Below, in pieces: positions 1 to 7,887 of a stretch of 64,000 nt of DNA. The notes below the pieces were generated by a model. The model was given only the letters and a program-made list of their open reading frames with translations, ran no database searches and was not told where the DNA came from. The stretch comes from Ruania zhangjianzhongii (GTDB lineage: Bacteria; Actinomycetota; Actinomycetes; Actinomycetales; Beutenbergiaceae), in the NCBI RefSeq assembly GCF_008000995.1, contig NZ_CP042828.1:4020882-4084881 (forward strand). Direction: 5' to 3'. How positions within the stretch are numbered: the stretch's first letter is position 1; the number at the start of each line of letters is the position of its first letter. The translations under genes were made by a program, and so were the position numbers.

Positions 1-300
1 CACCACCGAGACCACCACCACGGTGGCCAGAGCGGGCAACAGCCGGCGGGCACGGCGGGTCCAGAAGGAACGCAGGTCGAGCTTGTGGTTCTTCCGCAGC
101 TCGCGCACCAGCAACGTGGTGATCAGGAACCCGGAGATGACGAAGAAGACGTCCACGCCCAGGTAACCACCGGGCAGGCTGAGCGGGCGCAGGTGGAACA
201 CCAGCACAGCCAGGATCGCCACGGAACGCAGTCCGTCCAGGCCGTGGATGTGACCAGACTGTGCTGTCGAGCTCTCGGCCGCCCCATCCCTAGGGGTCAC
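1..300 (-). CDS. Acyltransferase family 3 membrane protein (partial, N-terminal 100 residues)
   Basis: Only the first 100 codons are in the window; the gene continues beyond the left edge. The translation contains GLDGLRSVAILAVLVFH followed by GYLGVDVFFVISGFLIT, the typical start of the acyltransferase-3 (OafA/YrhL-like) family, multipass membrane enzymes that move acyl groups onto cell-envelope sugars. The start is a GTG at position 300, preceded by a purine-rich GGAAGGGG ribosome site about six bases upstream. A basic stretch (ARRLLPAL) leads into the next membrane helix at the window edge. The substrate cannot be told from this fragment. Confidence 0.8.
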   Translation of the reverse strand, partial: MTPRDGAAESSTAQSGHIHGLDGLRSVAILAVLVFHLRPLSLPGGYLGVDVFFVISGFLITTLLVRELRKNHKLDLRSFWTRRARRLLPALATVVVVSVV

Positions 301-399
301 ACCGTTCCCCTTCCTCGAGAATGACCACCAGCCTCAGGATACGGTCCAGCGCCCGCCAGGCTGCGGGCACACGCCGGAGCGCGCCTGAGCCGCTGCGCC

Positions 400-1917
400 T
401 CAGCTGCCCTGCGCCACGGTGAGCAGACTCGGCTGCTCCTCGTTCTGCGAGCTGAGCACCGCAGCGGAGTCCGTGCTGGAGAGCCACCCGGCGGTGACGT
501 CCTGCCGGTCGATCTCCTCCCCGGTGCTGGTGTCGATGCGCAGCAGCTGCCCCTGCGGCCCATCCGGTGAGGTGACCACAGCGGTCAGCACACCGGCCTC
601 GCTGACATGCCCGAGGGTCAGAAAGCCCGCGCCCTCTCCGTCACCGGCCACCCACAGCTCCTCACCGGTCTGGGCGTCCAGGGCGGTGAGCAGGTCGTCG
701 CCCGTGGAGACTACCCACGCGTTCCGCTCGCCGGCAGGGATCGGATCCACCTGAGCAGGCACCTCCATGTCCAGGCCGGACTGACCGGGCACGCTCCAAC
801 GCTCCTCGCCGTCAAATCCGAGGGACTGCACCGGTGCGTCCTCGGTGGAGAGGTCCACCCGCAGGCACCCGTCGACGGCGGCGTCCGGGGCCGCGAGTCC
901 GTCACCGAAGCAGGGCGCTACGTCGTCTGCGGGCTGCAGCAGGGTCTCCGGATCGTCCTCGCTGGTCCAGTCCAGCAGGGCCGACGCGCTGACGCCCTCA
1001 GTGCCCCAGAGCTGCAGGATGGCCAGATCGGCTGTCACCTGGCTGACCCGGAGCTCCTCGTTCTCGTTCTCCGGCCGCAGTTCCTCCGCTGCTGGAACCT
1101 GCCAGCCGATCTCCCGGGCATCGACCTCGCCGCTGGCCGGGTCGAACCGTTGCACGGTGAGCGCCTCGTCGGTCACCTCGGCGCTCCACACCTCATCGGT
1201 AGCCAGGGCATCGGTGGTCTGCACGGTGCCGGCGCTGGGCAGGTGCTCCTCGCGCACCTCGCCGCTGGCGGCGTCCAGGGTGATGACCCCGGCACGGTCC
1301 GGTTCAGTACCCGCGCACGGCGGCCCGTCGGACGTCATCGACACCACCTCCGCGGCCGGAAGAGCGCTGAACCGCCACGGATCACAGCCGCCCAGGTCCT
1401 CGGCGGACAGGCTCCACAGCTCCTCACCGGAGGCCCAGTCCAGCATCGTCAGCGCGCTGCTGTCCCCGTCCGGAGTGAGCACAGCGACCCCTGCCTCGGT
1501 GGCGAGCGTGGTCGGCTCGTAGTAGTCCTCGATCACCCCGGGGTAGGTCCACAGCTCTTCACCGGCGGCGTCGTACGCGGCGACGTCCCGGGTCGTCCCG
1601 TCGTCGCTGTTCTCGGGTTCGCCGACGGCCAGCACCGCGGTGCCGGGTGTGGACGCCACCACGATGGCGCCAGCAGGCACCTCGACCCAGTCCCCTAGCT
1701 CCACTGAGGGCTGCGTCGGATCCTGGCTCGGGTCCGCGCCGCCGTCGGAGTCCGCGCTGCCGTCGGAGTCCGAGCCGCCGGCCGCAGCGTCGCCGCCGCC
1801 GGGATCTTGACCCTCGGTGCCACAGGCCGTGGCGAGCAGGGCCAGGCCCAGCCCAGCGGCCGTCACCACCGTGCTGCGGATCAGGCGATGCTGGTTGCGA
1901 ATACGACTGATGGACAT
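400..1917 (-). CDS. Lipoprotein with PQQ-type beta-propeller repeats
   Basis: A 505-residue exported lipoprotein. The N-terminus has a basic stretch, a hydrophobic core and a lipobox (LLATAC), so it should be anchored to the outer face of the membrane. An acidic Gly/Ser/Asp linker follows (about residues 35-70). The rest carries repeated blade motifs of the quinoprotein/WD-like type, for example LDAQTGEELW and YDAAGEELWTY, which suggest a PQQ-like beta-propeller. No catalytic residues are evident, so it may be a binding or scaffold protein rather than a dehydrogenase. It lies divergent from the secreted peptidase gene that begins at 2189. Confidence 0.75.
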   Translation of the reverse strand: MSISRIRNQHRLIRSTVVTAAGLGLALLATACGTEGQDPGGGDAAAGGSDSDGSADSDGGADPSQDPTQPSVELGDWVEVPAGAIVVASTPGTAVLAVGEPENSDDGTTRDVAAYDAAGEELWTYPGVIEDYYEPTTLATEAGVAVLTPDGDSSALTMLDWASGEELWSLSAEDLGGCDPWRFSALPAAEVVSMTSDGPPCAGTEPDRAGVITLDAASGEVREEHLPSAGTVQTTDALATDEVWSAEVTDEALTVQRFDPASGEVDAREIGWQVPAAEELRPENENEELRVSQVTADLAILQLWGTEGVSASALLDWTSEDDPETLLQPADDVAPCFGDGLAAPDAAVDGCLRVDLSTEDAPVQSLGFDGEERWSVPGQSGLDMEVPAQVDPIPAGERNAWVVSTGDDLLTALDAQTGEELWVAGDGEGAGFLTLGHVSEAGVLTAVVTSPDGPQGQLLRIDTSTGEEIDRQDVTAGWLSSTDSAAVLSSQNEEQPSLLTVAQGS

Positions 1918-2188
1918 CTTCCCCCTCAGGTAGATGTGATCTCACGCCTGGCCCCCACCGGACGCTTCGACATTCAGGTCGGCCGGGGCCGTCCCCTCGA
2001 GTGCAGTGGACTCTGCCACAGTCCGGCCACGAGTGCACGCATGAATTCGGCTACGTCCAAATCTCCCCCACGCGGTGGAGACACATCGGCCGGAGGGAGT
2101 ACACCGCTCGTCCGCGCCGTCCGCCGCTGTGGTGAACCTCACGCTGAACCCTTGTCCAGCCTGAGACCGAATTGTTACGAAGGGGTGC

Positions 2189-3865
2189 ATGAGACGCAAA
2201 GAGAGGGTCCTCAGATCAGCACCAGCAGCCGCGATCGCCGCCGCCGCGATCGTGATGGTCGGAGCCGTAGTCCCTGCGGCCGCCACACCTGCTCCGACCG
2301 GTGGCGGATCGGCAGGTGCCGAACGAACCCAGGTAGACGCCCCCGTGCCCGACGTGAACTGGGGTGACTGTGGCGAGGGCCTGGAGCAGTTCGACTGCAC
2401 CAGCGTGGAGGTGCCCAGCGACTACGACGAGCCGAACGGGTCGACCACCGAGATCGCGATGACCCGGATGCCGGCCACCGATCCGGAGAACAAGATCGGG
2501 TCGCTGTTCCTGAACTTCGGCGGCCCCGGCGGCCCGGGCGTGCAGAACCTGCAACTGATGGGTGATGCCCTGTTCACCGACGAGGTTCGCGCCCAGTTCG
2601 ACATCATCGGCTTCGACCCGCGCGGCGTCGGTCAGTCCGATCCGGCGACCTGCTTCCCGGACCAGGAGACGGAGAACGAGTTCCTCGCCGGGATGGATGC
2701 CTTCCCGATCACCCAACGCGAGGAGAGGCGGATGATCGCGCAGTCCGCCGCCCTCGGTATCTCCTGCACCGCGGTCTCCGGGGACCGGATCTCCACCTCG
2801 TCGACGGCGAACGTTGCCCGGGACATGGACCTGCTCCGCCAGGCCGTGGGCGATGAGGAGCTGAACTACGTGGGCTACTCCTACGGCACCTTCCTCGGCG
2901 CCACCTATGGTCAGCTGTTCCCGGACCGGATCCGCACCATGGTGCTGGACGGCACCGTGGACCCGGAGGCGTACGTCGGTGAGGGCGACGACCGCACCAT
3001 GGGCCGGCGGATGGGCCAGCACGTGGCCACTGACGAGACCTACCAGCAGTTCCTGCAGCTGTGCGAAGAGGCGGGACGCCAGCAGTGTGCACTGGCCGGG
3101 CTAGGTGACCCGGAGCAGGTGGTCGAGGATCTGTTCGACCAGCTCAAGGAGAACCCGGTGGACCTGGAGCTGCCGGACGGGTCGACGATGGAGTACGGCT
3201 ACGACGACGCCGTGATGACCATCTTCCAGGCGATGTACTCGCCTATGCAGTGGGGCGACCTGGCCGCCACCCTGGCGGCGCTGGTCGAGCCGGCAGAGGC
3301 CAACCGCGCCTTCTCCACCCAGTCCGGTGGGGTGGACTCGATCCGGGACTTCCTCCGCGCGATCGGGTTCTTCCAGGACTACGCCTCGGTCGGCGGGGCG
3401 ATCGCGAGCACCTGTGTCGATGCCGAGCACCCGGGCACCCTGGCCGACTACCCTGCGCAGGCCGACGCCGCCGAGGAGGAGGCCGAGCATTTCGGTGCGG
3501 CCCGCGCCTGGGTCGGTTCGCAGTGCGAGACCATCAGGGCCAATGACGAGGACGCCTTCACCGGCCCCTGGGAGCAGACCACCGACGCCTCCGTGCTGGT
3601 GATCGGCACCCGGTACGACCCGGCGACGCCGTACGCGTTCACCGAGCCGTATGCGGACCTCTGGCCGAATGCGAGCATGCTGACCGTCGAGGGCTACGGG
3701 CACACCACGATGATGACCCCGAGCGCATGTGCGAACACGGCGATCGAGGACTACCTCATCGACCTCGAGGCCACCGACGGGGCGACCTGCACGCAGGACG
3801 TTGCCCCGTTCGCCCCGGCCGCCCAGTCCGAGCAACCGGAGGTGGCCCCGGCCACGATCGGCTGA
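2189..3865 (+). CDS. Secreted alpha/beta-hydrolase, tripeptidyl aminopeptidase (TAP) type
   Basis: A 558-residue secreted serine hydrolase of the TAP/SlpD-like group known from Streptomyces and relatives, which removes N-terminal peptides outside the cell. A signal peptide covers about the first 33 residues (basic start, alanine-rich core). The nucleophile elbow is GYSYG with Ser231; an oxyanion-region motif FGGPGGPG lies before it. The C-terminal TAP-like domain contains GTRYDPATPY with the likely acid, and GYGHTTM with the catalytic His. A GAAGGGG ribosome site sits just before the ATG. It converges with the helicase gene, with a long hairpin in between. Confidence 0.85.
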   Translation: MRRKERVLRSAPAAAIAAAAIVMVGAVVPAAATPAPTGGGSAGAERTQVDAPVPDVNWGDCGEGLEQFDCTSVEVPSDYDEPNGSTTEIAMTRMPATDPENKIGSLFLNFGGPGGPGVQNLQLMGDALFTDEVRAQFDIIGFDPRGVGQSDPATCFPDQETENEFLAGMDAFPITQREERRMIAQSAALGISCTAVSGDRISTSSTANVARDMDLLRQAVGDEELNYVGYSYGTFLGATYGQLFPDRIRTMVLDGTVDPEAYVGEGDDRTMGRRMGQHVATDETYQQFLQLCEEAGRQQCALAGLGDPEQVVEDLFDQLKENPVDLELPDGSTMEYGYDDAVMTIFQAMYSPMQWGDLAATLAALVEPAEANRAFSTQSGGVDSIRDFLRAIGFFQDYASVGGAIASTCVDAEHPGTLADYPAQADAAEEEAEHFGAARAWVGSQCETIRANDEDAFTGPWEQTTDASVLVIGTRYDPATPYAFTEPYADLWPNASMLTVEGYGHTTMMTPSACANTAIEDYLIDLEATDGATCTQDVAPFAPAAQSEQPEVAPATIG

Positions 3866-3890
3866 CCCACCCCAACCGCGAACGCGTCAG

Positions 3891-3952
3891 CCGCGAGGGT
3901 CGCCTTGATGTCGCAAATCCACCGGATCCCGACATCAAGGCCACCCTCGCGG
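3891..3952. terminator. Long near-perfect hairpin between convergent genes
   Basis: Two 23-base arms (3891-3913 and 3930-3952) pair with a single mismatch around a 16-base loop. The hairpin lies between the convergent stops of the peptidase and the helicase, so it could stop transcription from both sides. There is no T-run. The arm length is unusual for a terminator and may mark a dispersed palindromic element. Confidence 0.5.
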
Positions 3953-3974
3953 ACTGATCAGTGCCAGTGAACGC

Positions 3975-6422
3975 TCAGAGTTTGGTGACCGGGGAGTAGC
4001 GCAGCAGCAGGCGCTTGGTGCCGCTCTCGCCGAAGTCGATCTTCGCCACGGAGTTGTTCCCCGAGCCTTCCAGGGCCACTACCCGGCCCATCCCGTAGGC
4101 GTCGTGGGTGACCCGGTCGCCGATGTCCAGGCTGGGCACGTCCGCGCGCGGGGTCGCTGAACCGAACGACGGCGCAGCCTCGCCTCGCGTGGTGCGCGCC
4201 GCCGGGCGGGACGGTCCTCGGGAGCCGCGCCGCCCGGTACCCGACCCGATCGCCCCGCCGACGAACGACCCGCCCCGCAGCGTGGCCGAGGATGCCTCGG
4301 CGCGCTCGTAGTGCACCAGCTCCTCGGGAACGTCGGCGAGGAACCGGCTGGCCGGGAACTCGTTCGGCAGGCCGAAGGTGGTGCGCACCGCGGCGCGGGT
4401 GAGGTAGAGCCGCTCCCGCGCCCGGGTGAGCGCGACGTAGGCGAGCCGGCGCTCCTCAGCGAGCTCGCTGGAGTCGGCCAGGGACCGTTGGTGCGGGAAG
4501 GTGCCGTCCTCGAGGCCGGTGACGAACACCACCGGGAACTCCAGCCCCTTGGCGGTGTGCACGGTCATCAGCGTGACCATGCCCTTACCGTCGTCGTTCT
4601 CCGGGATCTGGTCAGCATCGGCGACCAAGGCGACCCGCTCCAGGAAGGCGCCCAGATCGCCGTCCGGCTCGGCGGTGGTGAACTCGGCGGCCACCGCGTG
4701 CAGCTCGGCCAGGTTCTCCACCCGGGAGGCGTCCTGCGGGTCGTTGCTGGCGCGCAGCTCGGCGAGGTAGCCGGAGCGGTCCAGGGCAGCGTCGAGCACC
4801 TCCGCCGGCGTGGCATCGCCCTCGGCGAGCTCGCGCAGCCCGGTGATCATTTCGGCGAAGGACTGCACGTTGGCCATCGACCGGGTGGCCAGGCCGAGCA
4901 CGTTCTCGTGGTCGTCCACGGCAGCGCCGAAGGAGATCCGCTCCCGTTCGGCGTGCGCGGCGAGCATTGCCTCCGCGCGGTCCCCCAGACCGCGCTTGGG
5001 CACGTTCAGGATGCGTCGGATACTCACCGAGTCGTCCGGGTTGATCACCGCGCGCAGGTAGGCGATCGCGTCCTTGATCTCGCGCCGCTCGTAGAACCGG
5101 GTACCGCCGACCACCTTGTACGGCAGCCCCACCCGGATCAACACTTCTTCCAGCGCGCGGGACTGGGCGTTGGTGCGATAGAAGATCGCCACCTCGCCGG
5201 GCACGATCTTCCCGGCGTCCACGAGCCGGTCGATCTCCGTCGCGATGTACCGGGCTTCCTCGTGCTCGTTGTCCGCCACGTAGCCAACGATCTGCGGCCC
5301 CGCACCGGAGTCGGTCCACAGGTTCTTCGCCCGCCGGTCCGGATTGCGGGAGATCACCGAGTTCGCCGCCGTCAGGATGGTCTGTGTGGAGCGGTAGTTC
5401 TGCTCGAGCAGGATGGTGCGCGCCTGCGGATAGTCGGTCTCGAACTCGACGATGTTGCGGATCGTCGCACCCCGGAAGGCATAGATGGACTGGTCGGCAT
5501 CGCCGACCACAGTGAGCTCGGCGGGCGGAAGCGAAGGCGCTGAGTCCTCGGCAGGTGAGGCTCCGCCGTCGGGCTCAACCCCGGTGAGCTCACGGACCAG
5601 CACGTACTGCGCCTGGTTGGTGTCCTGGTACTCGTCCACCAGGATGTGCCGGAATCGGCGCCGGTAGTGCTCGGCCACTGCGGGGAAGGCCTGCAGCAGG
5701 TTCACCGTGGTCATGATCAGGTCGTCGAAGTCGAGCGCATTCGCCTGCCGGAGCCGTTCGGCGTAGAGCCGGTAGGCAGCGGACAGATTCTGCTCGAAGG
5801 GGTTCGACTCGGAGACGGACGCGGAGTAGGCGTCCGGATCAGCTCGTTCTTCAGGTCGGAGACCCGGTGGCTGAACATCTTCGGTGGGTAGCGCTTCGGG
5901 TCCAGGTCGAGCTCGCGGCAGACTAGGGTCATCAGCCGCTGGGAGTCGGCGGCGTCGTAGATGGAGAACGAGGAGCGCAGTCCGAGGGTTTTCGCCTCCC
6001 GGCGCAGGATCCGCACGCACGCCGAGTGGAACGTGGACACCCACCATGGTCCGGGCCCGGTCGCCGACCAGCTCGGCCACCCGTTCGCGCATCTCCGCCG
6101 CGGCCTTGTTGGTGAACGTGATCGCGAGGATCTGCCCGGGCCGGGCGCGGCCGGTGGCGAGCAGGTAGGCGATCCGGTGGGTGAGCACCCGGGTCTTGCC
6201 CGAGCCGGCGCCGGCGATGATCAGCAGCTGCCCGCCTTCGTGCTCCACGGCGGCGCGCTGCTGCGGGTTCAGGCCCTCGAGCAGCGCTTCGGCGGCCAAC
6301 GACGGCGGAGCGTGCGTCCCGCTCTCGGCCTCCTCGGCCGCGGGTGCGGTGGGCAGGTGGGAGTTGGAGCCCAGCGGGGGTGCGCCGTCGAACATGGGCA
6401 GGTCATCGAACAGTGAGGTCAT
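3975..6422 (-). CDS. pcrA: ATP-dependent DNA helicase PcrA/UvrD (two compensating frame shifts)
   Basis: An 815-codon superfamily-1 helicase that unwinds DNA 3' to 5' in repair and replication restart. The start chosen is the ATG reading MTSLFDDLPMFDG; an in-frame upstream start lacks family resemblance. Visible motifs: Q-motif LNPQQRAAV, Walker A GAGSGKT (residues 71-77), Walker B LVDEYQDTN, VVGDADQSIYAFRGA, and the C-terminal MTVHTAKGLEF and ALTRARERLYL. Between residues about 127 and 194 the open frame gives a sequence unlike the family, while the neighbouring frame gives the expected STFHSACVRILRREA and FSIYDAADSQRL. An extra base near 6044 and a missing base near 5838 would explain this. 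The C-terminal tail has the actinobacterial GDRVTHDAYGMGRVV motif. Confidence 0.85.
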   Translation of the reverse strand: MTSLFDDLPMFDGAPPLGSNSHLPTAPAAEEAESGTHAPPSLAAEALLEGLNPQQRAAVEHEGGQLLIIAGAGSGKTRVLTHRIAYLLATGRARPGQILAITFTNKAAAEMRERVAELVGDRARTMVGVHVPLGVRADPAPGGENPRTALLVLHLRRRRLPAADDPSLPRARPGPEALPTEDVQPPGLRPEERADPDAYSASVSESNPFEQNLSAAYRLYAERLRQANALDFDDLIMTTVNLLQAFPAVAEHYRRRFRHILVDEYQDTNQAQYVLVRELTGVEPDGGASPAEDSAPSLPPAELTVVGDADQSIYAFRGATIRNIVEFETDYPQARTILLEQNYRSTQTILTAANSVISRNPDRRAKNLWTDSGAGPQIVGYVADNEHEEARYIATEIDRLVDAGKIVPGEVAIFYRTNAQSRALEEVLIRVGLPYKVVGGTRFYERREIKDAIAYLRAVINPDDSVSIRRILNVPKRGLGDRAEAMLAAHAERERISFGAAVDDHENVLGLATRSMANVQSFAEMITGLRELAEGDATPAEVLDAALDRSGYLAELRASNDPQDASRVENLAELHAVAAEFTTAEPDGDLGAFLERVALVADADQIPENDDGKGMVTLMTVHTAKGLEFPVVFVTGLEDGTFPHQRSLADSSELAEERRLAYVALTRARERLYLTRAAVRTTFGLPNEFPASRFLADVPEELVHYERAEASSATLRGGSFVGGAIGSGTGRRGSRGPSRPAARTTRGEAAPSFGSATPRADVPSLDIGDRVTHDAYGMGRVVALEGSGNNSVAKIDFGESGTKRLLLRYSPVTKL
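5838..6045 (-). other. Frame-shifted segment inside the helicase gene
   Basis: Within these limits the helicase homology is in a different frame from the rest of the gene. Upstream, the strand reads ATGGTGGGTGTCC where family members have ATG TGG GTG TCC (residues MWVSTFH), that is one extra G. At the other end NELI runs into PDAYSAS only if one base is added. The two changes cancel, so the frame stays open but the conserved TFHS region is scrambled. Confidence 0.75.
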
Positions 6423-6618
6423 GGCGGGTCCGAGCCTACGTGCTGGCGCCGACATCGTGGCGCGGTGTCCACCGGGCTCCGGCCGCTCGGCGCAGTGGAG
6501 AGTTATCCACAAGCCGGTGCCAGGGGTGCGGCTCGGCCGTAGACTCCGTAGGCATGGCGGACCACCTTGCTGGAACAGGACCGGCCCGACACCGACTGAC
6601 GCGCTACGGCAAGGAGCG

Positions 6619-7752
6619 TCAGTTGGGCAGCCAGCGGTCCGTGTCCTGATCGAAGGTCCACGCCCGGGGAGCGCCTACCTGAACCGAGGTGAGCCAGTGG
6701 GTCGCGTCCGGGCCCCAGCCGGCGATCATCGTGGCGCTGTGGTCATCAACGGGCAGAGGGCGGGTGGCGCCGGCGAGATAGGCGGCAGTGGTCAGGTGCA
6801 CCGCGTCGTGCCGCTCGGCAACCGCGGCCCAGTCCGGGATGACCCAGCGCCCGTCCCGGCCGGTGACCCGGTACCAGTCGTGCCGGCGGGAGTCGGTTAC
6901 CTCGAGTGGATGCGACCGGCACAGGTCGGCCCAGACCTGCGGGTGGTCGATCTCCAGCACGCGGGCACCAGCGGGCACCTGCACCTCGAAGGCGCGCGCC
7001 TGGTCGTCGCCGGCGTCCTCGGTGAGGTCCAGCCCGGCGGGCACACCGTCGATCGCGCGGGTGGAGTCCACGCCGTCCGGGAAGGACCACCATTCACCGC
7101 TGATCGGGGCGTCGATCTCCGCTGGCCGTAGGCCGGGGGTCGGGGACCAGCCCTCCTTCGGATACTCGACCCGGTTCTTGCGGCGCAGGGTAGCCGCTCG
7201 GTGCTCCTCGGCGAGCGTCTGCTTCCGCCACTCGGCGAGGTTCGGAGACTTCCCTTCGCGTGGGTCGTGGCCCCACCAGCTGACGGCCCACTGCTCCGGT
7301 GCCATCGGCGCGATCCACCAGTCGGGAACATGCGGGGCGAGCCAGGTGGCGATCCGGGCGAGACCGTGATCCAGCTCCTGGTGACCGGCGAGTATGTCCT
7401 CGCCGTGCGGCGCCTGCCAGTACATCGCGGTGGAGACGGACTCGACCAACGCCTCGGCGACCCGGGTGGGTGCCGCGCCGCCCGCAGGCAGGTCGACCTG
7501 CTCCAGGAGCCGGGCCACATCGCCGACCGTCGGGATCGCACGCGCCGCCTCGGCCGCCCGTGCCGCGTCCATCTCTTCTTGCGTGGACCCCGGCGAGAAC
7601 GCCATCGCCCGGTGTAGTGACGTGCCCTTGCCGGGGTCCAGCTCGTAACCGCGATCGAACACGGCCAGGCGAAGGGCCTCGTCCAGCACGCAGGCGAGGC
7701 TCAGGCAGAGCCGCCGCCCCCTCGGGCCGATCGTCAGCAGCTCAGGGTGCAT
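6619..7752 (-). CDS. Conserved hypothetical protein, Trp-rich
   Basis: A 377-residue cytoplasmic protein that I do not recognise. It has no signal peptide or membrane helix. It is rich in tryptophan and acidic residues, with segments such as HVPDWWIAPMAPEQWAVSWWGHDP and a C-terminal part resembling a small substrate- or ADP-ribose-like fold (HPQVWADLCRSHPLEV, DWYRVTGRDGRWVIPDW) that cannot be assigned. The start is taken as the ATG at 7752; a GTG immediately before it is equally possible and the ribosome site is weak. It follows the surface-protein gene on the same strand, separated from it by a strong hairpin, so it is probably transcribed on its own. Confidence 0.55.
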   Translation of the reverse strand: MHPELLTIGPRGRRLCLSLACVLDEALRLAVFDRGYELDPGKGTSLHRAMAFSPGSTQEEMDAARAAEAARAIPTVGDVARLLEQVDLPAGGAAPTRVAEALVESVSTAMYWQAPHGEDILAGHQELDHGLARIATWLAPHVPDWWIAPMAPEQWAVSWWGHDPREGKSPNLAEWRKQTLAEEHRAATLRRKNRVEYPKEGWSPTPGLRPAEIDAPISGEWWSFPDGVDSTRAIDGVPAGLDLTEDAGDDQARAFEVQVPAGARVLEIDHPQVWADLCRSHPLEVTDSRRHDWYRVTGRDGRWVIPDWAAVAERHDAVHLTTAAYLAGATRPLPVDDHSATMIAGWGPDATHWLTSVQVGAPRAWTFDQDTDRWLPN

Positions 7753-7841
7753 CACGCGAACCTAGCAGCCGTCAGCTCCCGGACTCAGACGTGGGAGCAG
7801 GGCCGCGGATCAAGGCCGTGGAATCAGTGGGAAACGCGAGT

Positions 7842-7868
7842 GGCCGGGCACCTGGTGGGTGCCCGGCC
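7842..7868 (-). terminator. Hairpin terminator of the giant surface-protein gene
   Basis: A perfect 11-base GC stem (7842-7852 with 7858-7868) around a 5-base loop begins 20 bases past the stop codon of the surface-protein gene. On the minus strand it is followed by a short T-containing stretch. Its position, directly after a long gene and before an unrelated one, fits a factor-independent terminator. Confidence 0.65.
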
Positions 7869-7887
7869 GTTCGCGCTGGTGGGTGGT

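Noticed and set aside
1918-2188. Small gene in the gap before the TAP peptidase
   Set aside because: Open frames here are shadows extending from neighbouring genes; no start with a ribosome site is convincing.
5717-6040. Separate small gene reading MSTFHSACVRILRREA
   Set aside because: This is the true frame of the helicase between its two frame shifts, not an independent gene.
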